Positions 40,201 through 48,060 are shown, numbered from the stretch's first letter. The stretch: DNA of 64,000 nucleotides from Odontocerum albicorne (GCA_949825065.1 OX463842.1:29388672-29452671), one strand, 5' to 3'. Notes: a model not told the origin generated them from the sequence alone. Numbers and translations are program-made.

Positions 40201-40217
40201 GCAGCGGTTCTGGATAA
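8949..40217 (+). CDS. 11-exon giant Thr/Ser-rich mucin-like protein gene, 5' end not identified
   Basis: Exons at 8949-10292, 11638-11757, 12346-13065, 14800-14913, 20136-23600 (end uncertain), 23997-24242, 24326-25207, 29835-30824, 36048-36368, 37469-37591 and 40137-40217 join in one frame to about 2,801 residues plus TAA. All junctions are GT-AG and fall between codons. Composition is Thr/Ser/Pro/Asn rich, with an Arg-rich start and no cysteine seen in any exon. This resembles secreted mucin-like or extracellular-matrix proteins of insects, often auto-named mucin-like or flocculation-like on composition alone. No catalytic or classical chitin-binding domain is visible, since the latter would need cysteines. 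Exon 1 as seen starts in phase 0 after a good acceptor, so at least one upstream coding exon must exist, possibly outside the window. Secretion is therefore inferred, not shown. Introns range from about 80 bp to more than 5 kb and carry many transposons. Confidence 0.8.
10495..10645 (+). repeat. LINE 3' end fragment in intron 1
   Basis: GCATGTATAAGAAGATATAT, AGACAAAGGTTGTTTGTGTG TGGATAG and GGGACGTGGTGTGATGGTGT followed by GTATGTTTATT. The last part matches fragments at 49200, 49850 and 56815, so these are one LINE family. Confidence 0.6.
10866..10955. repeat. Dispersed repeat C, copy 1 (intron 1)
   Basis: ACAATCTTTATCTTGTTTAC then GGAACAACTCAGTAAAACTA and CCATTCCCACAAGCTC. Alignable with 49683-49770. 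Each copy sits beside a LINE 3' fragment, so both may belong to one decayed element. Confidence 0.6.
11638..11757 (+). CDS. Mucin-like gene exon 2 (40 codons)
   Basis: The acceptor is ttttattttcag. The exon runs from KSGVSTHDPLSTKAS to PPSNRYSK, and the donor is aag|gtaatt. Its length of 120 bp keeps the frame between phase-0 introns. The last 27 exon bases and the donor belong to a minisatellite that continues into the intron, so several decoy donors follow this one. Only this first donor keeps the reading frame open. The NRYSK end continues as SRFSKT in the next exon, part of a recurring S/N-R-Y/F pattern in this protein. Confidence 0.75.
11729..11980 (+). repeat. Minisatellite of five copies spanning and duplicating an exon-intron donor
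   Basis: Units start with GCACCACCAAGTAATAGATA at 11731, 11787, 11836, 11885 and 11934 (the last with GTACC). Periods are 56, then 49, 49, 49 bp. Each unit includes the end of exon 2, AG|GTAATTATG. The donor GT is kept at 11758, 11814, 11863 and 11912 and lost (AT) at 11961. Use of a later donor would frameshift or meet the in-frame TAA at 11815-11817. Confidence 0.92.
12346..13065 (+). CDS. Mucin-like gene exon 3 (240 codons)
   Basis: The acceptor is tttacaatttttag and the donor is ccg|gtaag at 13066. The open frame of 720 bp starts SRFSKTTTLSPNDEAVE. It is Thr/Ser-rich with basic clusters and short recurring pieces such as SRYTKTPTSTRAP, SRYSPRNLKKKN and TYKAPTSTDS. An acidic DDN patch lies near the end. 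No cysteines or recognised domain. Upstream, the frame is open through the acceptor only for a short way, which supports the splice rather than an ATG start. The TTG at 12481 sometimes called as a start is an internal Leu codon. Confidence 0.82.
13493..14749 (-). mobile_element. Degenerate mariner element in intron 3
   Basis: Ends are inverted: TGAGGGTAGTTTGAAAAGTT at 13493 and, on the other strand, GAGGGTTGTTTGAAAAGTTT ending at 14746, with TA on both sides. The 1.26-kb length is full size for mariner. The minus-strand frame near 13690-13830 keeps SPDLTPYDFFLFSKLKKWL, the region of the last catalytic Asp, followed by NRDVIAAVNNYF. Many stops and frameshifts make it inactive. Confidence 0.8.
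14800..14913 (+). CDS. Mucin-like gene exon 4 (38 codons)
   Basis: The acceptor is ttttgttttgaag and the donor is acg|gtaaga at 14914. The 114-bp exon begins VSKGTGQRVNIFSSRYKAP and ends VPTVTSTT. It carries the recurring SRYKAP-type motif and a Pro/Val-rich segment. Its size is a multiple of three between phase-0 introns, so it could be skipped without a frameshift. A decayed mariner element ends about 50 bp upstream of it. The small size makes it the least secure internal exon apart from exon 2, but both splice sites are good and its composition matches its neighbours. Confidence 0.7.
17665..17722 (+). repeat. Short tandem duplication in intron 4 (about 31 bp)
   Basis: AAATTCCTCCACTATCA occurs at 17665 and 17696 with similar following A/T/C bases. 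No sign of function. Confidence 0.7.
18173..19085 (+). mobile_element. Internally deleted mariner element with intact TIRs, in intron 4
   Basis: Inverted ends CTACCTTGATCAAAAANTTT/TAGGAC of about 27 bp lie between TA dinucleotides (18171, 19086). Transposase remnants on +: an HTH-like part (LAENRKLTIRELAEDLNIAY) and the C-terminal part with SPDLAPCDFFLFNRLKKPL and CFEDWIKHWRKCVAVDGEYF. The piece between DRAEIAKYM and IQQPSNSPDL, with the first two catalytic acidic residues, is missing. At 913 bp it is shorter than a full mariner and non-autonomous, but its ends look fresh. Confidence 0.88.
20136..23600 (+). CDS. Mucin-like gene exon 5, the giant central exon (about 1,155 codons)
   Basis: The acceptor is cttttattgcag, followed by DVGEETNMYPDVEIIS. 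The frame stays open to a TAA at 23655-23657. Parts in order: an acidic Ser-rich opening; four tandem 38-residue repeats (20847-21302); a helix-like segment with QLDDILPALLQNL; an acidic Ser region; a dense Thr/Ser/Pro mucin tract (about 21900-22320); a second Leu-rich segment; an 81-bp tandem duplication (22857-23018); YEWIPPFPTAWRN, one of few Trp-bearing stretches; then two GVLPNNT motifs. The donor is uncertain: CCT|gtaaat at 23601 and ATG|gtactt at 23622 are both phase 0. I chose the first for its better intron-side match. Reading on to the TAA would give an alternative C terminus. No cysteine was seen. Confidence 0.8.
20847..21302 (+). repeat. Four tandem 114-bp (38-residue) coding repeats in exon 5
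   Basis: Copies begin at 20847, 20961, 21075 and 21189. Each encodes STEQATNFSPQFGRFAYTTP followed by PTTGEMTDDTNTTPSSHP or a close variant. Copies 2 and 3 are almost identical, copy 1 differs at several sites, and copy 4 diverges in its second half. The unit has a conserved aromatic core (F-S-P-Q-F, F/Y-A-Y) and an acidic Asp-Asp-Thr-Asn stretch with Thr/Ser linkers. Confidence 0.92.
22857..23018 (+). repeat. Tandem 81-bp coding duplication in exon 5
   Basis: Two 27-residue units start NKQSTDNTLLLTSTQ at 22857 and 22938, followed by P/SEITTLSTTPIS. They differ by very few bases, so the duplication is young. It is in frame and adds Thr/Ser/Leu sequence. Confidence 0.9.
23236..23400 (+). other. 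Duplicated GVLPNNTV[VI]R motif inside exon 5
   Basis: DYYIYGVLPNNTVVRKNPNN and PFIVFGVLPNNTVIRRFPNG occur about 31 residues apart. Both have an aromatic/aliphatic lead, GVLPNNTV, two basic residues and P-N. Unlike the low-complexity surroundings, this segment is ordered in character and probably conserved. Each copy has an NNT glycosylation sequon. The function is unknown to me. Confidence 0.75.
23997..24242 (+). CDS. Mucin-like gene exon 6 (82 codons)
   Basis: The acceptor is tgttatttcag and the donor is gaa|gtaaga at 24243. The exon begins QKTRKESKENESKSNKES, a highly charged start, and continues through KLPKIEDILLSSIAAATKEE to LTLDIDPE. The KIEDILLSSI piece matches the acidic-leucine module seen elsewhere in the protein. 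The 246-bp exon is flanked by a 396-bp intron (if the 23600 donor is used) and an 83-bp intron. Phase 0 on both sides. Confidence 0.78.
24326..25207 (+). CDS. Mucin-like gene exon 7 (294 codons)
   Basis: The acceptor is cttttatttcag. The donor is a near-consensus ttg|gtaagt at 25208. The exon opens TKQIRTEKPGDGTANAVYRW and closes SIEDDIAFLTSL, another copy of the acidic-leucine module. The middle contains Thr-rich mucin sequence and a basic Thr/Arg segment (RRPSSTTTQRRPTTRSTTQR). PSARYQYFTV gives another R-Y element. No cysteine. Length 882 bp, phase 0 at both ends. Confidence 0.82.
25525..26740 (+). pseudogene. piggyBac-type transposase pseudogene in intron 7
   Basis: Frames on + match the piggyBac order. 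KNTIKSYWSTNLMSATSFFG and DRILLFLHAVHFSD come first; a deletion follows; then GYVLDFIVYG, DYLGKGKRIYDDNWYTNPSL (catalytic DNWYT), YLHSNNLLVIKLHDKKNVFI and VEVETINFATGEKKLPDIV. A Cys/His tail, FMCIKCDVALYAYPCFEDYH, follows near 26670-26740. Stops and frameshifts are frequent. Ends and the TTAA target were not identified. Confidence 0.85.
27095..28052 (-). mobile_element. Mariner element, internally deleted, in intron 7
   Basis: Inverted ends share CGTCCAGAAAGTAAAGAACG (27100 on +, and ending near 28047 on the other strand), with TA next to the right end. The minus strand encodes MAAPIENPAKCEVHSVIRFL near the start, then GYTKMCARKRK-like and KVMATVFWDRKGLIYVEFMP, LSHDNARPHASARTQREL (second catalytic Asp region) and the end RYNKCLNSYGDYIEK. 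At about 957 bp it lacks part of the N-terminal and middle region and has frameshifts. Confidence 0.86.
28413..29040 (+). pseudogene. Tc1/mariner-superfamily transposase remnant in intron 7
   Basis: The + frames keep LFSDEEHFHI (catalytic SDE.HF), ENPRLKHQIPLHCA-like, NEAICHTANNSL (second catalytic region, usual form DGATCHTA) and SPDLSSLDFFLWGYLKS (third). RQRDGGNLV comes near the end. Order and spacing fit the C-terminal two thirds of an insect Tc-like transposase. Heavily interrupted. No terminal repeats were assigned. Confidence 0.75.
29835..30824 (+). CDS. Mucin-like gene exon 8 (330 codons), poly-Thr plus DDI/LLQ modules
   Basis: The acceptor is cttattttttttcag and the donor is gct|gtgagt at 30825. 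The exon opens RKLVKPQTQDKEQSLADRII. A near-pure Thr tract (about 29955-30055) follows. It then carries two clear copies of a module: SIQDDLISFQNDAKLLQSLL and SIEDDIKNFQKDTQLLQSLL, each followed by a short Gly/Lys/Leu region. Weaker relatives are TADLKLLQTILAS and NDALLAALLKEQG. These segments are probably amphipathic helices set in disordered linkers. No cysteine. Phase 0 at both ends. Confidence 0.83.
31619..34375 (-). mobile_element. 2.75-kb DNA transposon of unnamed family, with TIRs and subterminal repeats, in intron 8
   Basis: Ends are inverted: ATATCGTCGTTTAGCTAACA then ACACCGCGTAAGTC at about 31620, and on the other strand ATATCGTCCCTTAGCTAACA then ACACCGCACAAGTC ending at about 34375. 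A subterminal motif close to GACTTGAGCGGTGTT recurs at 31639 (inverted), 31810, 31841, 34183, 34210 and 34342. The minus strand inside holds one decayed ORF. The TSD is not clear, so the boundaries may be off by a few bases. Confidence 0.8.
32560..34130 (-). pseudogene. Decayed ORF of an unnamed insect transposase-like family
   Basis: Translation from 34130 downward in several frames gives, in order: DVPYYGDVLENKQRQNKATK then NPNKWQRKLNNELRMKG; RTRGIISEKSRKHLFTFWNN; KKCSWLHLATRSGSLDTGRK; YPKKDQCDLCCSHKTGNITD (paired cysteines); VDLQVSAIYYKTKLLVCVHN; CYWFDESNSTLEASVFASCL; ILFSDGWCAQNRNSTLSNAL; EKGHTHVECDSMHSAIECKL; DLRMLEYRPNGTIWYKLNFD. I know this order from many unnamed insect proteins. DLQ, SDGW..QN and H-x-x-x-E-x-D-S look like acidic catalytic motifs of an RNase-H-fold transposase (inference). 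Stops and frameshifts break it. Confidence 0.75.
35816..35856. repeat. Palindrome nested in an inverted repeat, intron 8
   Basis: The perfect 18-bp palindrome GTATATCCATGGATATAC (35825-35842) lies inside a second inverted pair, CTATTTGAT (35816) and ATCAAATAG (35848). It could extrude as a hairpin. Not related to a recognised transposon. Confidence 0.85.
36048..36368 (+). CDS. Mucin-like gene exon 9 (107 codons), Pro/Gly-rich, locally GC-rich
   Basis: The acceptor is catttgtttatag and the donor is agg|gtaagt at 36369. The exon begins ALLNQVVVTPKPKPRTTARP. It runs through a Pro run (TTRPPPPPPRQSRP), then LDGLSWLWQQWQETG with three Trp, then a Gly/Ser/Pro-rich tail. Base composition is clearly GC-richer than the surrounding AT-rich intron DNA. 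Other frames are also open here because of the GC content, but only this frame joins its neighbours. Length 321 bp, phase 0. Confidence 0.83.
36369..37468 (+). other. Intron 9 (1.1 kb)
   Basis: AT-rich, no repeat or ORF of note. Donor gtaagt, acceptor tttgtcgattag. Confidence 0.65.
37469..37591 (+). CDS. Mucin-like gene exon 10 (41 codons)
   Basis: The acceptor is tttgtcgattag and the donor is cag|gttcaa at 37592. The exon reads VPLPPPQIVDSPETGPGRGQ, then LVTAAINVTRAFSQFLGAAIQ. The Pro-rich first half continues the style of the previous exon. The second half starts the hydrophobic/amphipathic C-terminal segment and holds one NVT sequon. Length 123 bp, phase 0. Confidence 0.78.
37592..40136 (+). 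other. Intron 10 (2.5 kb)
   Basis: AT-rich, with a minus-orientation LINE end fragment near 38398. No exon seen inside. Acceptor ttgtttgtaacag. Confidence 0.6.
38398..38620 (-). repeat. LINE 3' end fragment in intron 10, minus orientation
   Basis: The minus strand starts with CATAAGGGCTCGGCGTGATG, matching the CCAATAGGGAAATGGCGTGA type end at 56870. Upstream sequence in the element sense is decayed. Confidence 0.45.
40137..40217 (+). CDS. Mucin-like gene last coding exon (26 codons plus TAA)
   Basis: The acceptor is ttgtttgtaacag. The exon encodes GAAQTFQNVVKAGQKVAG, then NYYSSGSG and a TAA at 40215-40217. With the end of exon 10 it forms a continuous Ala/Gln/Val-rich helix-prone tail, SQFLGAAIQ plus GAAQTFQNVV. 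The absence of Cys and the Gly/Ser end fit the rest of the protein. A 2.5-kb intron precedes it. The join is supported by frame, both splice sites and continuity of composition. Confidence 0.8.
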   Translation, partial: GAAQTFQNVVKAGQKVAGNYYSSGSG

Positions 40218-43214
40218 TGATGTGTTCTAGTGACATAAATGGATTCTAATTATTTATTAATATTTTTGGGTTGGAAGACTTGCAAATGTGCTGTGATTGT
40301 TAAATACTATTTGGACACACAATTATAATATATACCTTCACAATATTTGCAAAATCTCTGGGCATATAATGTAGGGAAAATAAATATTGTTCCCACATTT
40401 TTTTACCATAGAAGATAATCAATCGGCGCATATTTAATAAATTATTGTTGTTTTGAGAAATCGATAAATGTCGAGGAGATTATTTTTTATCAGAATGTCG
40501 AATTTTAACTCTTTTGACTAAGCCATTTCACCATGGTGAATTTTGTGGACTAATATCAAAATTATTTAATACGTATTGAACTTTAACTGTCAAAGTTTAA
40601 AAGCATGGATTTTTCTATATCATGTTTTCTTTTTGTCTGTAATCTTTATTTTTTAAAAGAAAGCTTTTTTCAGAAAGTATCGCTCGGTTTCATTATAATT
40701 TTGAAACATTTTTAAAATGGACAAATATTAACAAATGACATATTAACAATGAGTAAAAAAACTGTTTTTTATAGCAAATAAGCTATGATTGTTCATAGAT
40801 TGATTATTGTATCAGTAAAAAAAAAATTACATTAATTAATACGGAATATACTTTTTTGTACAAAAAATGAGTTTAAATTTTTATGCTTGTATTTGAATGT
40901 ATCATGTGTAATTGTTTTCTGATTAATGTTTACTACATTACAATGTGGTTTTATATGAAAAATTATATTTAAAATGTTTAGAATACATTTTTTAATGAAT
41001 TAAAAGAGAAGACTTGATGTAATGTGTGACTGTTAAAGTTTTTAAAAATGTTATACAATTAATTTTTACCAATAAACATCATGGTATTTTTTAATTGAGA
41101 GGATCCTTCATTTCAGATGACTATTTTATTTTTTATAAGGGTAATGATTTAAGTATGCTGAACATGACATGAACCAAAGAAAAATTACACATTACAACTA
41201 ATAGGTGTTTTTTTTCTTTAAATATTGATAAATTCTTACTTTTTCCCATACAACAAATGCAATTATTTGATCAAAATAATACCATCACTCTTTTTCATAA
41301 ATTTATACACCTCATTATATTTACTTGCACATATTTAAAAAAATAATATATTACACATATCTAAAGCCTTTTAATCCCCGAAAAATAGGCATAAAAATCC
41401 TGTACTATCTGATGTGAGTAATATACTGTGGAATTCGAGCCAGATACCTTTTGCATAGAAATCCAGTACATTGTACATATGGTCATGTATCTCTATTACA
41501 AATTACAATGTTTTCTTTTGAAAATGCCTCAGAAAATGGAGGTTCTTCTTAATGTACCGAATTTGATGACTAGTTAGTAGAATTGAGTAACGATTATGAT
41601 GACAACTGAGATGGATGTTTCTTGCCCTAGTCTAATTAGTTTTTTGTTTTAAATCTTGACTTAATTTTTATGTGTGTGTTTAGGATTTTTTCAATCTCTT
41701 GGATAGTAGCACATTATGTATTGTGTGCCATTATATTACTATTTTTAATTAAATTTATTTATTCCTCTTTTAAAAATTAATGAACCCACAACTAATCAAT
41801 TGGGTATGATTTATTTAAACTTTAAAAAAATAATTATGAGAGATTACCAAATCTTGGGAAAGTAAATGATTTTTTTTCTCATTGGTATAAATTGGGAAAA
41901 GGATTATTGTTGTCAGTGAACATAATATTTTTATCTGTTATAACTAAAATGAATATATTTGGTATACATTTTTTCATATTGTTTTAACAGTAAAAAGTAG
42001 ATATTAGCTTTTCACATATACTATTTTAAAAGTTATATTCTATGGATGGGATAAAAAAATTCACATGAATCGTAATGAATTCCAAATTTTACATTACTTC
42101 CCATAGTTTTTAAATAAGCAAACACATTTTGCGATAAATGGCAATAAATTATACTCACAAACAAAAATAATCCAAAACAGAGATAAATATATTTTTTGAT
42201 AAAAATTTACAAAAAACGTGCATCTTGCGTGGTGGTTATCCTCTAAAATGTTGGCTTCACAAGAGACTTTCTGGTTATTCCTTATTATGAATCTCTTCCA
42301 GCATGCTCAGTGAATTCAAAGTAATTTTAATCTTCCAGTTAAATTAATTTTAGTTAAACCTTATCTCTTTATTTTTTCCATAGTAAATTGCATGTTTGTC
42401 GTAGAATGCTTTTTGTCAAATAATATGTCAAGCAATTTAAGTACATTTTTCTAGTGTATTTAAAAACTATCTTGTAAAAAAATTATCCTATAATATCTAT
42501 TATTCTTTTCAATCTAAAATAGCATTAAAAAATTCTAAATAAAAATCAGTGAAGGTGGTACTTTACAACATCTCTTTGGATAAAATGTGCTATTTAAAGC
42601 ATTATTAGCAATGCTGCATTTTTTTCCTACTTCTTTGAATACTTAAGTATAATATGAGTGTGCAATGATTAAGTAGATAAATAAATATAACCGTACATTT
42701 GAAACAAAGTTGTATTTTTTCTTTGCAATGGATTGTTGATTGATTGGATTGCAATCATGTCGCATTGTGATTTTATCTTTCTATTATATTTTTATTTTGC
42801 TTTTACTAACATTTCATTTTTCCTTCTAATCGGAAATTTAAAGCATTTAATTGTAAATTTATATAAATATACTTTTCTCAGCTTATGGCGATCATTATTG
42901 TTTACTTTTTATGTAGGTATTTATTTAAAAAAATCACTGCCTTAATTCTAACTTATTTAATTTACTGTATTGGATATTGAATAAGGTTAAAATAATTTAG
43001 GGGTAAATATACTCGTATATAATTTTTAATAAAAAAAGATTGTTGAGGTTAAGGATCTTGCCGCGCATTGCAAACTTTGAAGAAAGGCAACTCACTACTG
43101 TTGTTTAGTCAATTTATAGATATGCATTATATTCTATTTCAATATTTTGTACATAGTGACTAGAAAATGTACATATTAAACATTGTATTAAAGTATAAGA
43201 ATTTGTATAATAAA
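40218..43214 (+). other. Likely 3' UTR and 3' flank of the mucin-like gene
   Basis: AT-rich DNA with no open frame of note. Possible polyadenylation signals AATAAA lie at 40379, 40436, 41071 and 43209. The first two would give a short 3' UTR, the last a 3-kb one. The true cleavage site cannot be chosen from sequence alone. No transposon was recognised in this stretch. Confidence 0.4.
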
Positions 43215-45330
43215 TTTACTGGCTCTTGAAGTTTTCTTTTATTCTTTTTTTTCATCACATGCTTTTGCTGAGAGTCATGGTCCTCTGCTATGTCTGGAAC
43301 TTGTTAGACCATTTATTTCCATTCTTTACAACCCTGGATCATGTTGAATGTGGTGTTTAAAGATGATCCTGTTAACTCCTTCATTTAGTCTGCCCATTTT
43401 GCAGAAGAACTTCCTCTTGCTCATTTTCCCTCAACTATCCTTGTGGTCAGCAGTTTTTCCCTTTATTAGAATATACTTTAGAATTTGAATTCTAGAACTA
43501 GATGGCATGATAATAAGTGCAGATTTAAAATCGTTATGAGGAATTATACTTCATCTTAAGCAATTACCAAACCACTGCAGGATGGAGGCTTTCCAGCAAT
43601 CCCAAAGGCTACTTCCATTTCATTGGTGAATTTATATAATACTATACGGGACCCTGCACGCAGTTGATTTTTGAGGCTTTATCTCAAAAATTATGACCAA
43701 ACCTCGTAATCTACTGCATCCTATTATTTTTGTAAATTCCAATGAAATTGGACTAAGTCTGTATTGTAAATGAAAACAAAACAAATTAAAGCTGCTGCAG
43801 CTATACGGAAGACTGTTCAATTTTAAGCTGTTGAAGAGTTTTTATTGTATATAGGTAAAAAGTCAATGCAGTTGAGTTGATAGAAAAGAAAGTCGTGATC
43901 ACCTCGAAGGTATCAGGCACACTATACCAATGCTTATGAGAATAGTAAGCCTAATGAAGCTTGAACATTTCATTTAAGTGTGATTGAAGGCTTTCACAAT
44001 AAAATAAATTGATGATTTAAGATAAAGATTAAAATGAATCTCATATAATTGAAAAGAAAAATGATTCATACAATGATTTTGATATTATTGATTAATTATT
44101 TTCCGAGATAACATATCGCTATTAAAAATATTAAAAAAATAATCAAATCTGCTGAAAGTAACAAGATGGCAGAGATAATTTTTCTCAAAGTTTTTTCATA
44201 AAACACATTTTAAATTATTCTTATAAATGGCTAAACTTTTGGTTCATAGTATATATGTTTTTCATTTTCAGGCATAGGCTGGTTATTGCAGGCTTGCCAT
44301 ATGGAAATAACAATTAAACTGAATTGCAGTGTAACCATTATTTAATTTATGTTCAATACATTTCAAGAAAAATAATTATGCTACACATTTCAGACATTGT
44401 GTGATGCAATTGGTAGTGCTTTAAGTAGGTAGGTAACTGAGCGAAAAAAATATTGTTGCAGAACTTTTAATTACAACTTTGGAAGCAAATATTTTTGTCA
44501 GTTATGACACATTTGCTCCAAAATATTAGGTTATCTTAATATCTAATCAGACTCTGTAACTCCAGCAACTTCCAAACATCCTAATAATTATAAATTCACC
44601 GCCTTCAACTGTATACTCCATAGATTGCTTAGTGTCCCCTTAACCGGACAATTTAAAAAAAATAATTAACGGTCAACAGAAAAATAGCAACAAATAATAA
44701 CTACCCTGAAAACCTGATTGATTCACTCCAAAAAATAAAATCAAGAAGAACCCTATTAAAAATAATTTATTTAACTATTCCTGTAAATGGAGCAAAATTT
44801 TGTTCATGAAAAATATAACATACGAATTTACAAAACCTTTTCTAAGTCACATAAAGTCAGCTTTTTCCCTAACTTCAATCTTCAGAAATTTTTATTTTAT
44901 GGAAAAGACTGAAGTGGAGTACTTAGCAACAGTGGTGTATACAAACTTGACCTCTAGTTTATTCTGAAATGGCTAATCATTGTCACCGAAACAATCACAT
45001 ATTTTCTATCGATGATGCCAAATTCTTGCATATCAATAATTACAGAAATAAATTGGACAAATTAGAGGCCCTGCAAATTTCAATATCGACACATTGGGAT
45101 GAACACTTCGTAAACACATATTGCCGAGGGCTCACCACTGTTTATCACATTCTGCTCCTCTCCACTCACAACCCCTTCTCCAAATTTAAAACTTACAAGG
45201 TTTGATAAAAGTGTATACCTTTTAGATGTAAGAGTATGTGCTGACTGTGAATTGTAAGAGAAGAAAGAGAATAGATGCGTTGAAGTTTTATAAAATAAAA
45301 TTGTAAAATTTAATTTTAATTATAAATGAT
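43215..45330. other. Intergenic, nothing supported
   Basis: AT-rich DNA between the possible last poly(A) signal and the foldback MITE. No open frame has family or splice support. Confidence 0.5.
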
Positions 45331-45468
45331 TTTGTTATTCCAGTAATTACATTAATCCCTGTGACACATGCTTACCTCTTATCTTTAGGCTCGAGGCAGA
45401 ATAGGAGGACCAATATTTGAGGTAAAAACATGTGTCACAGGGAGTAATGTGATTAGTGGAATAACAAA
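45331..45468. mobile_element. Foldback MITE, copy 1
   Basis: About 45-bp arms face each other: TTTGTTATTCCAGTAATTAC with ATTAATCCCTGTGACACATG on the left, and on the other strand TTTGTTATTCCACTAATCAC with ATTACTCCCTGTGACACATG. The 138-bp element has a short loop containing GGCTCGAGGCAG. No coding. A related copy lies at 61094-61223. Confidence 0.85.
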
Positions 45469-45799
45469 TTAATTTAATAATAAATATTCTAATATGGAGT
45501 TCCACGAGGTAAAGCTGAAACTTTTGATTTTTTTACTGCATTACTAATAATATAGAACATAATTTGTAATAAGTTGTCAAGAAAGTAGTTTCATATTCCT
45601 TAGATCGATGTCATTGAGATAAAACATTATTTGCTAACTTCATTCCACGTGTACTGAATATATATTATTATGATAGGTAATAAATAGTTTGCACATTTTT
45701 TCAGTAATTTACCCAAATTGCTTGAGTGTTTTCTTTTTGTCGTCTATTTGAATATGGAACCAAACAAATTGTTTTTTCGGTGCTTGATTTTACTACTGC

Positions 45800-46075
45800 A
45801 AAGGAAACACTGACGTACCAAATAAAAAACATGTACAGTGTTTGGCGATAATGCAGTAAACAATTGTGTGTATCAAATGTGGGTAGAAAAATTCCATAAT
45901 GGTGATACGGCACTCAAATTTGATGTCCTCTCTGGAAGGCCGATTACCACTGATGACAACCAAATCAAGGCTTTGATAGAGAATGACCAACATTTTACAA
46001 CATGAGAGATTGCAGAAATACTGAAAAATTAAAAACACGATTCACAAGCATTTGGTGCAATATTGTGTTTGAATT
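45800..46075 (+). pseudogene. Mariner transposase N-terminal fragment
   Basis: The + frame reads VFGDNAVNNCVYQMWVEKFH, then NGDTALKFDVLSGRPITTDD and NQIKALIENDQHFTT followed by a stop and EIAEILKN. This is the N-terminal HTH region of mariner transposases (form AVS..TCQ.WF.KFR.GDF.L...RSGRP). Stops interrupt it, and no catalytic part or TIR was found nearby. Confidence 0.8.
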
Positions 46076-47934
46076 AAAAAATATGAAATAGAAATTTGGC
46101 TTAAAATATATTCAGACAACCCTATATAAACATATTCAGTCAACTTAATATAATGTTGATTTTTCCATTTAAAAAAAAATTGTAAATTTTCAAGAGGCTT
46201 TTTACAACACTTATTTTGCATGTGAAGTTTAGTTACCAATATCATTTCAAATAGAAGATTTTAGAAAATTGAAAATTCAGTAAGTTTTTTAAGGTTTCAT
46301 TAGTTTCATGAACAATTTTCATGGACTTTTTAAATCATGTAGAATTGTAAGATTAAGGCCACAAAGGAAGAGTCCTCAAATAAGCTAATATTTGGTTTCC
46401 AAAAATGAGTTTGTCAATAAATTCAATACACACGAGAGTTCAACACATTGGTTAAAAACTGTTTAGTATTTTATAATGAATATAAAATTGTTTTGATTGG
46501 ATTGTGCTATGGTTTTCACTAATTTGTATGGCACTCCTCAACACATTCCAGTAATGTGAACATACTGAAGAGACAACACTGTCTTCGACCACAGTAAGAG
46601 GACCCAAACCAATGGGCTTGAATGACACGACAAGTAAGATATTTGTGGTTTCAATTGTTGCTGATACAGTTGTAAATGATTATGACTACATTTAAAAATA
46701 TTATATTGTAATTTAAAGATTTAAAAACTGACAGATAAAAAATACATTATTGATATTGAAAATTTGCAGTTATTTACGACTATGTCGAATGCAATCTTAA
46801 CTTTATAAATAGAAAGTAAAGTAAATAGAGTTATACTATCTGATATGAAGGTTTCGATTTCAGAAGCTATGAATATAGTAGATTGAAAAAGATTCAGACT
46901 TATCTATCCTGTAGTACTGATCTTCGGGAAAATATTTTCCAACAATTATGTGGTATTGAAAATGCAGTTATGAATGTTGTTAAAAAAATATTAGTAGTCT
47001 TTGAAAAATATTAATCAACAGTATTTGTACAACTTTTTATTCTGAAATAAAATAGTGCTATAATACTGTATTTTTCTCTCATGTTCAGTATAATGAAATA
47101 AATATTCTATATGGTTCCATTATAATCGGTATAATGAAATTTGACCTGGATCAAGTTTCATCAGGTTTCCTGCCTGGATTCTTCTAATGTTGGCCATTCT
47201 GAAGTTAGTAACTACCATGACTAAAAATATCTTTGAAGTGTATGGTGAAAATAAGATGTGGAAAAAAACGAACAAATCATTTTTGGTTCAACAAGTTTTG
47301 CTATGGGAATTTATCCTCGTAAGATGTCAACTCTGTTGAAGAAGTCAAAACAATCCTTGATGAGTTTTTCGCTATAAAATCTGAAGATTTTGTAGAGATA
47401 CTTTATGAAAAATTAACAAATAATAGGAGGGTGAAGGTATCCAACAATGGAAATAATATAGTTGACTTAACATTGTTTTTTTTCAAATATTCTAGATTTT
47501 TATTATAAAAAACGGAAATTGCTTTCATGACAACCCAATAAATTGCGTGAATGTCACGTAATTTTTTGATAAGTAATTAAAAATGATCTTGACATAGATC
47601 ATTAACCTGCTAATCTATTGTGAATTAATCATGGGCAATATCTGTGAAATGTAAACTTTTTGAATGTTTGTCAATTATGAATGTATCAGATCAAATATGA
47701 TAACCAGTAAGATATCAATTCATTTGAGGATGATACCATAAAACATTACTTAATGCTTTCCCTTAGAAATAAATATCTATTACTGGTTTTTCAAAATGAA
47801 CAATAATGTCAATACATTTATTTATTGATATTTTTTTAATGATATTAAGAATCTTACGCAAATAATATTAAAGATAAAGAACAGAATAAATAACATATAA
47901 CTTTCTGTTTCATTAGTAACAATCATAATTTTGA
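46076..47934. other. Intergenic, nothing supported
   Basis: AT-rich, without recognised repeats or coding sequence. Confidence 0.5.
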
Positions 47935-48060
47935 GGTGCATGGCCGCGCCGTAACGCACTGGACTTACGTGCGGAAGGTTGTTAGTTCGAACCCCGTGCT
48001 GTGCTACTCCCCTCGAAAGACAGTATTCGGGGGTATAAGGATACCTATAATTTCGGTAAT
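47935..48060 (+). mobile_element. tRNA-derived SINE, second family
   Basis: The head is ATGGCCGCGCCGTAACGCAC TGG, with GTTAGTTCGAACCCCGTGCT as box B. The CCCCTCGAAAGACAGTATTC GGGGG body differs from the other SINEs here. Only one copy was seen in the window. A decayed tRNA gene is an alternative, but the anticodon arm is not convincing. Confidence 0.65.

Noticed and set aside
44969..45205. 78-codon + strand open frame beginning MANHCHRNN
   Set aside because: No recognised domain or splice context, and it ends near a MITE. No positive evidence.
47940..48010. Possible tRNA gene
   Set aside because: Box B is good but the acceptor stem and anticodon arm do not close. A SINE is more likely.
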